A stretch of 64,000 nt of DNA from Mycobacterium sp. SVM_VP21 (GCA_024758765.1 CP101406.1:124001-188000); one strand, 5' to 3'. Shown: positions 17,174 through 26,278, counted from the stretch's first letter. A program made the numbers and translations. The notes: a model not told the origin generated them from the sequence alone.

Positions 17174-18642
17174 CAGTGTTGCGCTCCAGGTACCGCGGTG
17201 GCCACCACTTTGGTCTCGAGGTATTCCTCGAAGCCCGCCAGTCCCATTTCCCGGCCGACCCCGGACTGCTTGTAGCCCCCGAACGGCACATCGGCGGAGT
17301 ACCACATGCCCCCGTTGACGTTGATGGTCCCGGCGCGCAGTCGCGACGCCATTCGGGCGGCGCGCTCCACAGACCCGAACACCGTGGCGGACAACCCATA
17401 CGGCGAGTCATTGGCGATGCGCAGCGCGTCGGCATCCCCGTCGTGGGCCAGCACCACCAACACCGGGCCGAAGATCTCTTCGCGGGCCACCCGGGCGTTA
17501 TTGGTCAACCCGGCGATCACCGTCGGCTCAATGAAGAAGCCCCGGTCCAGTCCGGCCGGTCGGCCGCCGCCGCAGTGGAACGTCCCGCCTTCGGCGATCG
17601 CCAGATCCAGATAGGACTGCACCCGGTCTCGCTGCTTCGCCGAGATCAGCGGTCCGCACAGGGTTTTCGGATCGTTGGGGTCACCCACCGCGACCCGCAA
17701 CATCGCGGCGGCCACGATATCGAGCGCCTCGCGGTAGCGTTGCCGCGGCACCAGCAGCCGGGTGGTCAGTGCACACCCCTGCCCGGCGTGCATCGCCACC
17801 GTCGACGCCGCGGCCGTGCAGGCGGCGGCCAGGTCGGCGTCATCGAGGACCACGAACGCCGATTTGCCGCCGAGCTCCAAAAACACCTTCTTGATGGTCT
17901 GCGCGGCAGCGGTCATCACCGAGCGTCCGGTTGCCGTGGAGCCGGTGAAGGAGACCACATCGACTCGCGGGTCCTGGGCGAGCTGGGCACCGATGCGGTG
18001 GTCGGATGCGGTGACGATGTTGACCACTCCGGGCGGAAAGTCGGTCTTCTCGGCGATGATCCGGCCGACTTCGGCTGCGCACCAGGGGGTGTCGGGTGCC
18101 GGCTTGAGGACGACGGTGTTGCCCGCCGCCAACGCCGGCCCGATCTTGGCGAACGTGACCTGATGAGGGAAGTTCCACGGCGTGATCGCGCCGACCACGC
18201 CGAACGGCTCCCGCACGAGGGTGCGCGCAGTGGTGATCCCCATCGGGGCGGCCACCCCAAGGTCCACCTGCCAGGGATAACTCTCCGCGGTGGCGGCCGG
18301 GAAACTCAGGTCATCGACCGGGGTCTGCAGCTGACCTCGGTAGGTCAGCGACCGGGGTGCCCCGACCTCGGCGATGGTGATCTCACGCAGCGTCTCGATC
18401 TCGTCGTTGAGCGCGTCGCGCAGCTGACGCAGGCAGCGCACTCGCAGTGCGGTGTCACGGCCCCAGTCCGTTGAGTCGAACGCCGTCCGGGCCGCGGCGA
18501 TGGCACGGTCGAGGTCGGCGGCGTCACCATCGGAGGCCTCACCGATAGGTTCTTCGGTGGCCGGGTTGATGGTGTCAAACGTGCCCCCACCACCGGCGAC
18601 CAGCGCTCCGTCGATCAGTAGCTGAGTCAGAGCACCGGTCAC
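17173..18642 (-). CDS. aldehyde dehydrogenase
   Basis: NAD(P)-dependent aldehyde dehydrogenase of 489 aa. Catalytic Glu is in LELGGKSAF and the nucleophilic Cys in HAGQGCALTTR; the cofactor region has FTGSTATGR, and ITPWNFP is conserved. It starts at GTG 18642 after a TAGCCT (-10-like, 18652-18657) and a TTGATT that lies inside the 20-bp operator. It leads an operon with the esterase gene. Likely role: oxidising aldehydes formed by the alcohol dehydrogenase from Baeyer-Villiger products, an inference from context. Confidence 0.93.
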   Translation of the reverse strand: MTGALTQLLIDGALVAGGGGTFDTINPATEEPIGEASDGDAADLDRAIAAARTAFDSTDWGRDTALRVRCLRQLRDALNDEIETLREITIAEVGAPRSLTYRGQLQTPVDDLSFPAATAESYPWQVDLGVAAPMGITTARTLVREPFGVVGAITPWNFPHQVTFAKIGPALAAGNTVVLKPAPDTPWCAAEVGRIIAEKTDFPPGVVNIVTASDHRIGAQLAQDPRVDVVSFTGSTATGRSVMTAAAQTIKKVFLELGGKSAFVVLDDADLAAACTAAASTVAMHAGQGCALTTRLLVPRQRYREALDIVAAAMLRVAVGDPNDPKTLCGPLISAKQRDRVQSYLDLAIAEGGTFHCGGGRPAGLDRGFFIEPTVIAGLTNNARVAREEIFGPVLVVLAHDGDADALRIANDSPYGLSATVFGSVERAARMASRLRAGTINVNGGMWYSADVPFGGYKQSGVGREMGLAGFEEYLETKVVATAVPGAQH

Positions 18643-18671
18643 AATCCCTAGGCTAACGGCGGGACGCCGAC

Positions 18672-18691
18672 ATAATCAATCGATTGATCAT
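18672..18691. promoter_or_regulatory. 20-bp palindromic operator, ALDH/LLM promoters
   Basis: ATAATCAATCGATTGATCAT, a near-perfect palindrome matching 13046-13065 at 18 of 20 bases. It sits in the 92-bp divergent region and covers the -35 region of the aldehyde dehydrogenase promoter, so one protein could control the aldehyde dehydrogenase-esterase operon and the luciferase-like gene together. Confidence 0.7.
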
Positions 18692-18734
18692 TTCGTACGC
18701 TACGGTGGCGCCCAGGAGGTGACCGACCAATCCC

Positions 18735-19712
18735 ATGCCACTGCTGAGCGCCCTGCGCGTGAACATGACCAACGTCCCCGGTGCCGGAAACGGCGAACGA
18801 TACCGGGCGGCGTTGGAGATGGCGTCCTACGCCGACGCCAACGGAGTCACCGCCGTCGGTTGCGAAGAGCACCATCTTGCGGCCACCGGCTGGCTGCCCG
18901 CACCGCTGCTGATGGCCGCCGCCGTCGCGGGCTGCACCACCAACATCCGCATCAGCATAAACGCACTGCTGATCCCGCTCTACGACCCGGTGCGCCTCGC
19001 CGAGGACATCGCGGTGCTCGATCAGCTGTCGGCCGGAAGGGTCAGCTTCGTAGCCGGAATCGGTTACCGCCCAACGGAATACCACGCCGTCGGCAAGGAC
19101 TTCCGGCGACGGGGTCGCTTGATGGACGAATGCCTCGACGTGCTGCTCAAATCCTGGGGCGACGAGCCGTTCGACTATCACGGCCAGCTGATCGATGTGA
19201 CACCCAAGCCGTACACCAAGCCGCATCCGGTGTTCTTCATCGGCGGGATGAGCGCCGCTGCCGCCCGCCGGGCCGCCAGATTCGGGTTGCCCTTCTCCCC
19301 GCCGATGCCGATGCCCGAGATCGAAGAGGTATATCGGGATGAACTGGCCCGCAACGGAAAACAGGGTTTTGTGTTCAGCCCGCCGAACGGCAACACCGTG
19401 ACGCATCTGACCACCGACCCGGAAGCCGCGTGGGCTCGCTGCGGTGACTACTTCATGCACGAGGCGGCCGAATACAGTTCGTGGGCGGTGGCCGACGTGC
19501 CTCGCCCCAATGAGAGCCCGGTCGCAACCGTCGACGAACTGCGCCGCGCGAACAAGGTTGAGGTGCTGACCCCCGAAGAGCTCGTGGCGCAGTGTCGTGC
19601 CGGCCGCACCGGGGTAACCCTGCACCCGCTGATCGGCGGGCTGCCGTTGGACGAGGGCTGGCAGAGCCTGCAACTGCTGGTCGAACGGGTGCTGCCAGCG
19701 CTGAAACCCTAG
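18735..19712 (+). CDS. LLM class (luciferase-like) monooxygenase
   Basis: Luciferase-like TIM-barrel oxidoreductase of 325 aa. Recognisable elements are GCEEHHLAATGWLPAPLLM near residue 45, LDQLSAGRVSF and GIGYRPTEY around residues 96-115, typical of bacterial flavin- or F420-dependent enzymes. Mycobacteria have many F420-dependent members, so the cofactor is open. An AGGAGGT lies 14 bp before the ATG. Its promoter region contains the shared operator, linking it to the monooxygenase and aldehyde dehydrogenase. Substrate unknown; aldehyde or ketone chemistry would fit. Confidence 0.85.
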   Translation: MPLLSALRVNMTNVPGAGNGERYRAALEMASYADANGVTAVGCEEHHLAATGWLPAPLLMAAAVAGCTTNIRISINALLIPLYDPVRLAEDIAVLDQLSAGRVSFVAGIGYRPTEYHAVGKDFRRRGRLMDECLDVLLKSWGDEPFDYHGQLIDVTPKPYTKPHPVFFIGGMSAAAARRAARFGLPFSPPMPMPEIEEVYRDELARNGKQGFVFSPPNGNTVTHLTTDPEAAWARCGDYFMHEAAEYSSWAVADVPRPNESPVATVDELRRANKVEVLTPEELVAQCRAGRTGVTLHPLIGGLPLDEGWQSLQLLVERVLPALKP

Positions 19713-19757
19713 ACGGGCCAGCCCGGCCCAGTGGCCTGCTCCGATACCATGGGCGCG

Positions 19758-20594
19758 ATGGACCGTCCAGCCGAATCCAAAGTCGACGCCCGTGCGCTCA
19801 ATGGAGTTTCGGAAACCGCCCTGATGACGCTCAACGGGCGCGCATATCAGGCCGCCCACCCCCACGCCATCATCGACGACCCGGAGGCCATTCGACTCGT
19901 CGAGTCCATCGCGTTCGACTTCGACAAGTTCGGACGTCGCGGCCAGGAGATGGCGCTACGGTCGCTGGCCGTCGATCGATGCGCAACGGCCTATCTGCGC
20001 GAGCACCCCGAAGCGACGGTGGTCGCGCTTGCCGAAGGCTTCCAAACCAGCTTCTGGCGCTTGAGCAGTGCCATACCAGATGCGCGATTCAATTGGGTGT
20101 CAGTGGATTTGGAGCCGGTGATGCGGCTTCGCGAACGGTTGCTGCCGAGGTCACCGCGCGTCACCAACCTGGCGCAATCTGCGCTGGACTACAGCTGGAT
20201 GACGCAGGTCGATTCCAGCGCCGGCGTCTTCATCACCGCCGAAGGTCTGCTGATGTATTTGCAGCCGCGCCAGGCGATGGACCTCATCGCGGCGTGCGCC
20301 GAACGTTTCCCCGGCGGTCAGATGTTCTTCGATGTCCCACCGACCCTGGTCAAGAGAGTGGCTCCGCGCGGGATGCGTTCATCAAGGCACTACCGCGTGC
20401 CCCCGATGCCGTTCAGCCTGTCGGCGCGTCAGCTCGCCCGGCTGACCCAGACGGTGCCGGGTATCAGCGCCGTGCACGATGTGCCGATACCGAAGGGGCG
20501 TGGCCTGTTCTTCGGAACGCTGTTTCCGGCCTTCTGGCAGTGCGGTCCGATGAAGAACGTTCGAGGCGCCTACACGCTGCTTGAGTTCGCCTGA
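19758..20594 (+). CDS. PPM/LCM-family SAM methyltransferase
   Basis: Putative O-methyltransferase of 278 aa of the leucine carboxyl methyltransferase (PPM1/TcmP) superfamily. Supporting segments are VVALAEGFQTSFWRL (SAM loop), FNWVSVDLEPVMRLRERLLP and FITAEGLLMYLQP, all characteristic of this family, which is expanded in mycobacteria. I chose the ATG at 19758; in-frame ATGs at 19749 and 19731 are possible. It follows the luciferase-like gene by about 45 bp and may be cotranscribed. It converges on the F420-type gene with 3 bp between stops. Confidence 0.85.
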   Translation: MDRPAESKVDARALNGVSETALMTLNGRAYQAAHPHAIIDDPEAIRLVESIAFDFDKFGRRGQEMALRSLAVDRCATAYLREHPEATVVALAEGFQTSFWRLSSAIPDARFNWVSVDLEPVMRLRERLLPRSPRVTNLAQSALDYSWMTQVDSSAGVFITAEGLLMYLQPRQAMDLIAACAERFPGGQMFFDVPPTLVKRVAPRGMRSSRHYRVPPMPFSLSARQLARLTQTVPGISAVHDVPIPKGRGLFFGTLFPAFWQCGPMKNVRGAYTLLEFA

Positions 20595-20597
20595 CAG

Positions 20598-20996
20598 CTA
20601 GCCGCTCGTGGGTACGGCGGTGATCTCCAGGCCGACGTGCACCTTGTCTATTCCACCGCGCACGAGCGAGTGCGGAACGAACCACCAGGCGTGCCACCAA
20701 TACCGTTTGACGACGGCGTCGTAGACCCGCCGGGTCTCGGACTTGGGCAGGACCCGAGCCACCGCCTCAACGGGATCGCCTTTGGGCTTGCCGAGTGCGC
20801 CGCACTTTTGGATGGTGACCCGCGGAGTGTTGTTGATCCGCTTGGTCTTCCACGACCCGTCGTCGGTGATGACCAAGAGCTTGTCCCCTGCGGGCGCCCC
20901 CCACACCGCGGTGGGTTTGGGCTTGCCGTCCTTGGTGAACGTCGTCAGCAGCAGATACTTTTCCCGGTACACATCGGAGAATGCCGGTGTAGTCAT
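20598..20996 (-). CDS. PPOX-class F420-dependent enzyme
   Basis: Split-beta-barrel flavin-reductase-like protein of 132 aa. The opening YREKYLLLTTFTKDGKPKPT followed by AVWGAP and KTKRINNTPRVTIQ matches PPOX-class proteins that bind F420 in mycobacteria. Its ATG overlaps the stop of the upstream FAD-oxidoreductase as ATGA, so the two are coupled and may act on the same substrate. Reaction unknown. Confidence 0.82.
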   Translation of the reverse strand: MTTPAFSDVYREKYLLLTTFTKDGKPKPTAVWGAPAGDKLLVITDDGSWKTKRINNTPRVTIQKCGALGKPKGDPVEAVARVLPKSETRRVYDAVVKRYWWHAWWFVPHSLVRGGIDKVHVGLEITAVPTSG

Positions 20997-22135
20997 CTAT
21001 CAATTCTGGCAGTTTTCAGCGGATCGTTGGGGCGCACGCCACGATAGATGCCCCGCCGGACGATCCAGGGAAGCAGCACCCGGTCGATCGACCAGGCCGG
21101 GAACCGGAACGCGCGCCCAGAGGGCGCGAACACCTCCAGGCCCTCGGGTTGAGCCCCCAGCACCGAACCCCAACGCCTGGTTGGTGGCCGATAGTGCCGG
21201 AGCGGCCTGCCGGTGAGGGCGGCCCGCACGTTATGGGCCAGCAGGCCGTCCGCCCGGTTGCGGGCTGAGCTGCGCAGCGGGTCGGTCGCCGCGACGTCGC
21301 CGATCGCGAACACCGTCGAATGCCCGGGAACCCGCAGGTCGGGCAGCACCCGAACGAAGCCGGCATCGTCGAGCAGCTCGGTCGGCAACCAATCGGTGTT
21401 GGGTCGCACCTTCCCGATCGCCCACAACACGGCATCAGCCGAGGCCGGGTCCTGACCGGTGCTGAAGCGAACCGGGTCATCGGTGATGCGGTCGCACCCG
21501 AATCCTTCGGGGACCAGCGCGCGGTGTTCGGCATGGAGCACCACACCGGCGTCGGCCAACCTGGTCTCGACGGTGCGCCAAACCCGCGGATGGTGCTCAC
21601 GCAGTGGGCGCTGGCCCGGGAAGTACAGATCGACTCGTTTAGCCGGCCAGGTGCGGGCGATGTTGGCGGCGCTGCTGACCGCCGCGGCACCGCCGCCCAC
21701 GACGATGACCGATCCGGCGGCCGCCAGTCGGGCGTGCGCCTCGGTCAGCTCCGCGGCGACGTCGCCGGGCGACTGTGTCGTGGGCTGACGCCAGAAGCCG
21801 TTGCTGACTCCGGTCGAGATGATCAGGGCGTCAAAAAGCTCGTCGCGGGTGGCGCCGTCGGCGCAAGCGACCCTCAGAGCTCCACCATCGAGATCGACGC
21901 CGGTCACCGCGCCGTGCACGGTGCGCACCGCGTCCAGCCGCGCGAATCGGTCGAACGGCAGCCAGTAGTCTCGCGCCCACTGCTGCGGGCGGGACAGTCG
22001 CAGGCCGAGTTCTTGGCCACTGACCAGGGCGGGCTTCACCGATACGCCGACGACATCGGCGTGCTTGGCCAGCCGGATCGCGGTGAGAACCCCGCTGTCG
22101 CCCAGCCCCGCTATGACTACCCGCGGTCGCGTCAC
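20993..22135 (-). CDS. FAD-dependent pyridine nucleotide oxidoreductase
   Basis: NDH-2/AIF-like flavoprotein of 380 aa. The first Rossmann loop is VVIAGLGDSG at the N terminus, the second is VIVVGGGAAAVSSA around residue 145, and VFAIGDVAAT near residue 290 is the FAD-binding GD motif. No CxxxxC redox disulfide is visible, so it resembles type II NADH dehydrogenase or AIF-like reductases. I chose the GTG at 22135 because the Rossmann loop then begins at residue 6. It lies 8 bp after the acetyltransferase stop, and its own stop overlaps the PPOX-class start, so three genes may form one operon. Confidence 0.85.
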   Translation of the reverse strand: MTRPRVVIAGLGDSGVLTAIRLAKHADVVGVSVKPALVSGQELGLRLSRPQQWARDYWLPFDRFARLDAVRTVHGAVTGVDLDGGALRVACADGATRDELFDALIISTGVSNGFWRQPTTQSPGDVAAELTEAHARLAAAGSVIVVGGGAAAVSSAANIARTWPAKRVDLYFPGQRPLREHHPRVWRTVETRLADAGVVLHAEHRALVPEGFGCDRITDDPVRFSTGQDPASADAVLWAIGKVRPNTDWLPTELLDDAGFVRVLPDLRVPGHSTVFAIGDVAATDPLRSSARNRADGLLAHNVRAALTGRPLRHYRPPTRRWGSVLGAQPEGLEVFAPSGRAFRFPAWSIDRVLLPWIVRRGIYRGVRPNDPLKTARIDR

Positions 22136-22143
22136 GGCACGAC

Positions 22144-22884
22144 TCAGCCCTGGGCGGCCTTCTTGCGTTCGATGTCGGCCAGCGCGGCGGCCAACTCGGC
22201 CCGCTCGGCGGCCGAGGTCTCCCAGGCCAGTTTGCGGTTCTTGACCACCTTGGCCGGCGCCCCGACCGCGATCGAGTAGTCGGGGATGACGCCCTTGACC
22301 ACCGCGTGAGCGCCCAGCACACAACCGCGGCCGACGCTGGTGTCGCGCAGGATGGTGACCTTGGCCGCGATCCAGGTGTCCGGGCCGATCCGCACCGGGC
22401 TCTTGATGATGCCCTGGTCTTTGATCGGCACGTTGATGTCGTCCATCTTGTGGTCGAAGTCGCAGACGTAGCACCAGTCGGCCATCAGCACGGAATCACC
22501 GAGCTCGATGTCGAGATAGGTGTTGATGACGTTGTCGCGTCCGAGCACCACTTTGTCGCCGAATCGCAGTGAGCCCTCGTGAGCCCGGATGGTGTTCTTG
22601 TCGCCGATGTGCACCCAGCGGCCGATCTCCATGTACGACATCTCCGGGGTGGCCTGGATCTCCACGCCCTTGCCCAGAAAAACCATGCCGCGGGTGATGA
22701 TGTGCGGGTTGGCCAGCTTGAACTTCAGCAGCCGCCAGTAGCGCACCAGGTACCACGGTGTGTATGCCCGATTGGCCAGCACCCAGCGCAGCGAGGCCAG
22801 CGTGAGGAACTTGGCCTGGCGCGGGTCACGCAGGCGCGAACCGCGCCAGCGTTTGTGGATCGGAGCACCCCACATCGTCGTCAT
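22144..22884 (-). CDS. hexapeptide-repeat acetyltransferase, MGLP locus
   Basis: Left-handed beta-helix acyltransferase of 246 aa, positional equivalent of Rv3034c, proposed to acylate MGLP. From about residue 70 it shows isoleucine-patch repeats such as MEIGRWVHIGDKNTIRAH and GPDTWIAAKVTILRDTSVGR then GCVLGAHAVVKGVIP. The N-terminal 65 residues are basic and rich in aromatic residues. It resumes the MGLP locus after the accessory block and is divergent from the PQQ-like lipoprotein gene. The acyl group transferred cannot be read from sequence. Confidence 0.88.
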   Translation of the reverse strand: MTTMWGAPIHKRWRGSRLRDPRQAKFLTLASLRWVLANRAYTPWYLVRYWRLLKFKLANPHIITRGMVFLGKGVEIQATPEMSYMEIGRWVHIGDKNTIRAHEGSLRFGDKVVLGRDNVINTYLDIELGDSVLMADWCYVCDFDHKMDDINVPIKDQGIIKSPVRIGPDTWIAAKVTILRDTSVGRGCVLGAHAVVKGVIPDYSIAVGAPAKVVKNRKLAWETSAAERAELAAALADIERKKAAQG

Positions 22885-22974
22885 GGCCGGAAAGCCTACG
22901 CGAGCGCGTTCTTGCCACGCGCTACCCTCACCTGGACTCGTTCACTGACCGGCCGAGGATTGGGGATTGCCACT

Positions 22975-24273
22975 GTGTTGCGGCGACGTGGTGTCCTGGC
23001 CGGAATCGCAATGGTGGCGCTGGCAGGGCTTCTTGGCGGCTGCGCCAACACCGATTCCTGGGTGGATGCCGCGCCCGCGCCGGGCTGGCCCGCCCAGTAT
23101 GCCGATGCCGCCAACAGCAGTCATACCGCTACTGCGGGAGCCACCGACCTGCAGCTGGACTGGATCCGCTCGGTCAAAGGTGAGCTGGGAGCCCAGCCCG
23201 CCTTGGGCGTCCACGGCTGGATGATGCTCAACGGTCAGACCGAGGCGGGTTGCTCGCTGATGCAGTGGGAGAACGCCGACCGCGGCCGGCAGCGCTGGTG
23301 TACTCGGCTGCATCAGGGCGGCGGGTTCTTCGGCGCGCTGATGGACGGCTTCGACAATGTCTATGTCGGGCAGCCCGGTGCCATGCTGTCGTTTCCGCCC
23401 ACCCAATGGATCCGCTGGCGTGCACCGGTGATCGGAATGCCCTCCACGCCCCGGATCCTCGGCGACGGCCTGCTGCTGGTCGTGACCCATTTGGGGCAGG
23501 TGCTGATCTTCGACGCGCACCGCGGCGCGGTCGTCGGCACGCCGCTGGATCTGGTGGACGGTGTCGACCCGACCGACTTCCGGCGCGGACTGTCCGACTG
23601 CGCCGGCGCCCGACCGGACTGCCCGGTCGCCGCCGCACCTGCCTTCTCACCGCAGAGCAACATCGCGGTGGTGAGCCTGTGGCAGCCGGGTGCCAAGGAG
23701 TCCGGCTTGGTCGGTCTCAAATATCACCCGGGCGGCGTCCCGCTGCTCACCCAGGAGTGGAGCAGCGATGCCGTCGCCGCCGGGGTGTTGGCCAGCCCCG
23801 TGCTGTCCGCCGACGGTTCCACGGTCTACGTCAACGGACGCGACCAGCGGCTGTGGGCGATCGACGCCGCCGACGGCAAGGCGAAATGGTCAGTGCCGCT
23901 GAAGTTCTTGGCTCAAACACCACCGGCGGTGACGCCCGGCGGACTGATTGTCTCGGGCGGCGGCCCCGACACCGAACTGGTTGCCTACGCCGACCGCGGG
24001 GACTACGCCGAGCAGGTATGGCGCCGCGAGGACACCGTGCCACTGTCCTCGTCGAGCCTGGCCGGCAAGGTGGGCTACACCGTGGTCGCCGGCACCAGCC
24101 TGGGACCGGCGGGCCTGTCGCTGCTGGTGTTCGACCCGGCCGACGGCCACACCCTCAACAGCTATCCACTGCCCGAAGCGCGCGGGTTTCCCGTCGGAGT
24201 GTCAGTCGGCAATGACCGGCGGGTGGCGGTCGCCACCAGCGCCGGTCAGGTGTTCAGCTTCGCCCCCGCGTAA
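22975..24273 (+). CDS. PQQ/beta-propeller lipoprotein
   Basis: Predicted lipoprotein of about 432 aa corresponding to Rv3035. The N terminus is basic (LRRRGVL) then hydrophobic, ending in the lipobox LGGC around residue 25, so the mature protein is lipid-anchored outside the membrane. The rest resembles a PQQ-type beta-propeller: STVYVNGRDQRLWAIDAADG is a typical blade. Part of the MGLP locus by position; a scaffold or carbohydrate-binding role is possible but unproven. The start is uncertain: GTG 22975 or TTG 22978 fit the signal peptide, while the frame is open far upstream antisense to the acetyltransferase gene. Confidence 0.85.
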   Translation: MLRRRGVLAGIAMVALAGLLGGCANTDSWVDAAPAPGWPAQYADAANSSHTATAGATDLQLDWIRSVKGELGAQPALGVHGWMMLNGQTEAGCSLMQWENADRGRQRWCTRLHQGGGFFGALMDGFDNVYVGQPGAMLSFPPTQWIRWRAPVIGMPSTPRILGDGLLLVVTHLGQVLIFDAHRGAVVGTPLDLVDGVDPTDFRRGLSDCAGARPDCPVAAAPAFSPQSNIAVVSLWQPGAKESGLVGLKYHPGGVPLLTQEWSSDAVAAGVLASPVLSADGSTVYVNGRDQRLWAIDAADGKAKWSVPLKFLAQTPPAVTPGGLIVSGGGPDTELVAYADRGDYAEQVWRREDTVPLSSSSLAGKVGYTVVAGTSLGPAGLSLLVFDPADGHTLNSYPLPEARGFPVGVSVGNDRRVAVATSAGQVFSFAPA

Positions 24274-24300
24274 TCGCGACGGCTCCCCCGCCGCGATCGT

Positions 24301-24999
24301 CTAGACAGCCAGTGGCGGGAGCGCGGTGCGCGGCACCTTCACGGAGGTGGCACCGGAGCTCATCGGCAGCAGCTCGCCGGGCGCGAAGTAGAAGATCACC
24401 TCGTCGTTGGTGATGGCGAAGTTCTGGTAGTGCGCCGGGTCCATCCCCGAGCCGGACGGGATCAGGATCGCCGGCACGCCGGTCTGGCGTTCGAGGTCAC
24501 GCTGCACGACCGGAAAGATCGCGTCCAACGGCTTGCTGTTGGGCGCGAACAGGGTCTCGAAGGTGATCGGCTTGCGCGACGCCAAGTCGTAGTTGAAGGC
24601 CTGGTACCAAGTAGACGGCTGCGGGCCGCCGAGGTCCTGGAAGATCTTCAGCACGACGCTCTGGGTGCCTTTGGGGGCCTGACCCGAACGGTGCTGCTCG
24701 GATGTGGCGTCCATTTCGTAGGGCATGTCGCGCGACCCTGGAGATTTGGCCACGGTCAAGAAGCCGTCGCGGTTCTGCACCAGGTAGTCGGTCAGGGTCT
24801 GCTGGTCGGGATAGTCGACCGGAAACCGCATGTCCAGCGTGTAGTTGGCGTTGGACGAGTGGACGTGGCACTGCCCGGACTCGAGCGTGCCGCCCAGTTC
24901 GGCACAGGGCGAAACCGCGCCCGCCGAGGGCAGAGCCGTCATGCCCAGCCAGCTGCCCACTGCACCGCCCGCCAACAGGGTGGCCACCAGAATGCGCAT
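24301..24999 (-). CDS. secreted DUF3298 protein (TB22.2-like)
   Basis: Exported protein of 232 aa equivalent to Rv3036c/TB22.2. The signal peptide runs MRILVATLLAGGAVGSWLGM to about ALPSAGA, followed by a mature domain with two conserved Cys (SPCAEL and GQCHVH) and a DUF3298-like C terminus containing YFAPGELLP. DUF3298 occurs in RsiV-type and lysozyme-binding proteins, which would suit extracellular ligand binding. I used the ATG at 24999; the frame is open 13 codons upstream. It converges on the propeller lipoprotein gene with 27 bp between stops. Confidence 0.88.
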   Translation of the reverse strand: MRILVATLLAGGAVGSWLGMTALPSAGAVSPCAELGGTLESGQCHVHSSNANYTLDMRFPVDYPDQQTLTDYLVQNRDGFLTVAKSPGSRDMPYEMDATSEQHRSGQAPKGTQSVVLKIFQDLGGPQPSTWYQAFNYDLASRKPITFETLFAPNSKPLDAIFPVVQRDLERQTGVPAILIPSGSGMDPAHYQNFAITNDEVIFYFAPGELLPMSSGATSVKVPRTALPPLAV

Positions 25000-25076
25000 T
25001 GTCGGTTTGTCTCGCTTTGTCTCGCCTTGCCGCAGCAAGCAGGATGGCCCCGGAAGATCTCAGCCTACCGGGCGCC

Positions 25077-26228
25077 TCAGCGCGACGGACGGCAGACGAA
25101 CGCAATCGCCCGCGCCGCGGCTCCCGTCCCGATGCGGGTGATCACCACCGACAGGGCCTGCGTCCCGCGCAGCCGCAGCCGGCGGCGCAGACCGTCCGGG
25201 TCGCCCTGCACGTCGCGTACGCCCCGCACCAGGATTTCCAGCGCGCCGCAGTCCCGTGCCGTCAATACCTGGCGAAGACGCTTTTCGCTGTAGGCCAGCG
25301 TTTCGAGCACCTCGAATCCACGTACACCGTCCGGTAATTCGTCACCGGACAGGTAGGCGATGTCGGAGTCGAGCTGCCAGAGCCCGTGCCGGGCGCCGTA
25401 CTGGCGGACTAGGCCGGCCCGCACGACCGCGCCGTCGGGGTCGATGAGCCAGCGCCCCGCCGGCCGCACGTCGCAGTCGTCGGGCTCGGCGTCGGTGATC
25501 TGCTCGCCGCGGTCGAGGATCACCGCGCGGCGGCGCACCCCAGGTCCGGCCAGGCCGGGCGACCACAGGCAGGCTTCCCGCACCGAGGCACGCCACGAGG
25601 TGACTTCGATCTCGCCCTCGAAACCGAGCTCCCCCACCTTGTCGAAATCGATTCCGGGAGCGACCTTTACCACCATGTCGCGGTGGCGGTAGACCTCCAG
25701 CAACCGATCCAGAGCGGGCTGATAGTCGGTCGGGTCGAAACGACGCCGCCCGCCGCCGCGCCGGCCGGGGTCGGCCAGCACAACCGTGTCGCGGCTGACC
25801 GGCGCCAAAGCATCGGCGCGAACGACGGCGGCCCCGCCCAGGTTGTGGCGCGCCATCGCCAGCCGTACCGGGTCAAGGTCGCTGCCCAGCACCCGATCGA
25901 GCAGCTCGGATAGCGCTGCCAGCTCGGTGCCGACCGAGCAGGTCACATCGTGCACGACCGCACCCGGTGCCGCGGCCGCGATGCGTTGCGCCCGGTGCCG
26001 TGCCACCGGCGCGGCGCTGGCCTGCTGCAGCGCCTCGTCGGTGAACAGCCACCGCGACGTCCCGGGCAGCTCAGCCAGTTTTGTGGTGGCACGCCGGCGC
26101 AGCAGAACAGTCTCGACCAAGGCGGACGTGCGGGCGCCGAAGCGGCCGCGCAGGGCAGCGATGTCGGCGATCCGGGTGGCGTCGGTGAGCGCGAAGCCGG
26201 CAACCTCGGCCAGGTGGGCTTCCCCCAC
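25077..26228 (-). CDS. THUMP-like SAM-dependent methyltransferase
   Basis: Class I methyltransferase with a C-terminal THUMP-like domain, 383 aa from GTG 26228; equivalent of Rv3037c. Visible parts are the SAM loop VVHDVTCSVGTELAAL (about residues 90-105), LGSDLDP, the LADPGRRGGGRR motif, and a C-terminal ALEILVRGVR. It has been proposed in the MGLP cluster, but the THUMP-like module points rather to nucleic acid. Family-like sequence (FRFEVDDVGYLSSP) continues in frame upstream of the GTG with no standard start codon before it meets the preceding gene's stop; the only near-cognate start is CTG at 26282. Confidence 0.85.
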   Translation of the reverse strand: MGEAHLAEVAGFALTDATRIADIAALRGRFGARTSALVETVLLRRRATTKLAELPGTSRWLFTDEALQQASAAPVARHRAQRIAAAAPGAVVHDVTCSVGTELAALSELLDRVLGSDLDPVRLAMARHNLGGAAVVRADALAPVSRDTVVLADPGRRGGGRRRFDPTDYQPALDRLLEVYRHRDMVVKVAPGIDFDKVGELGFEGEIEVTSWRASVREACLWSPGLAGPGVRRRAVILDRGEQITDAEPDDCDVRPAGRWLIDPDGAVVRAGLVRQYGARHGLWQLDSDIAYLSGDELPDGVRGFEVLETLAYSEKRLRQVLTARDCGALEILVRGVRDVQGDPDGLRRRLRLRGTQALSVVITRIGTGAAARAIAFVCRPSR

Positions 26229-26278
26229 CGGCGAGCTCAGATAGCCGACGTCGTCGACTTCAAATCTGAAGCCCGCAG

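Noticed and set aside
24271..24297. Hairpin between the propeller lipoprotein and DUF3298 genes
   Set aside because: The arms pair only with a three-base bulge and there is no U-run; too weak to call a terminator.
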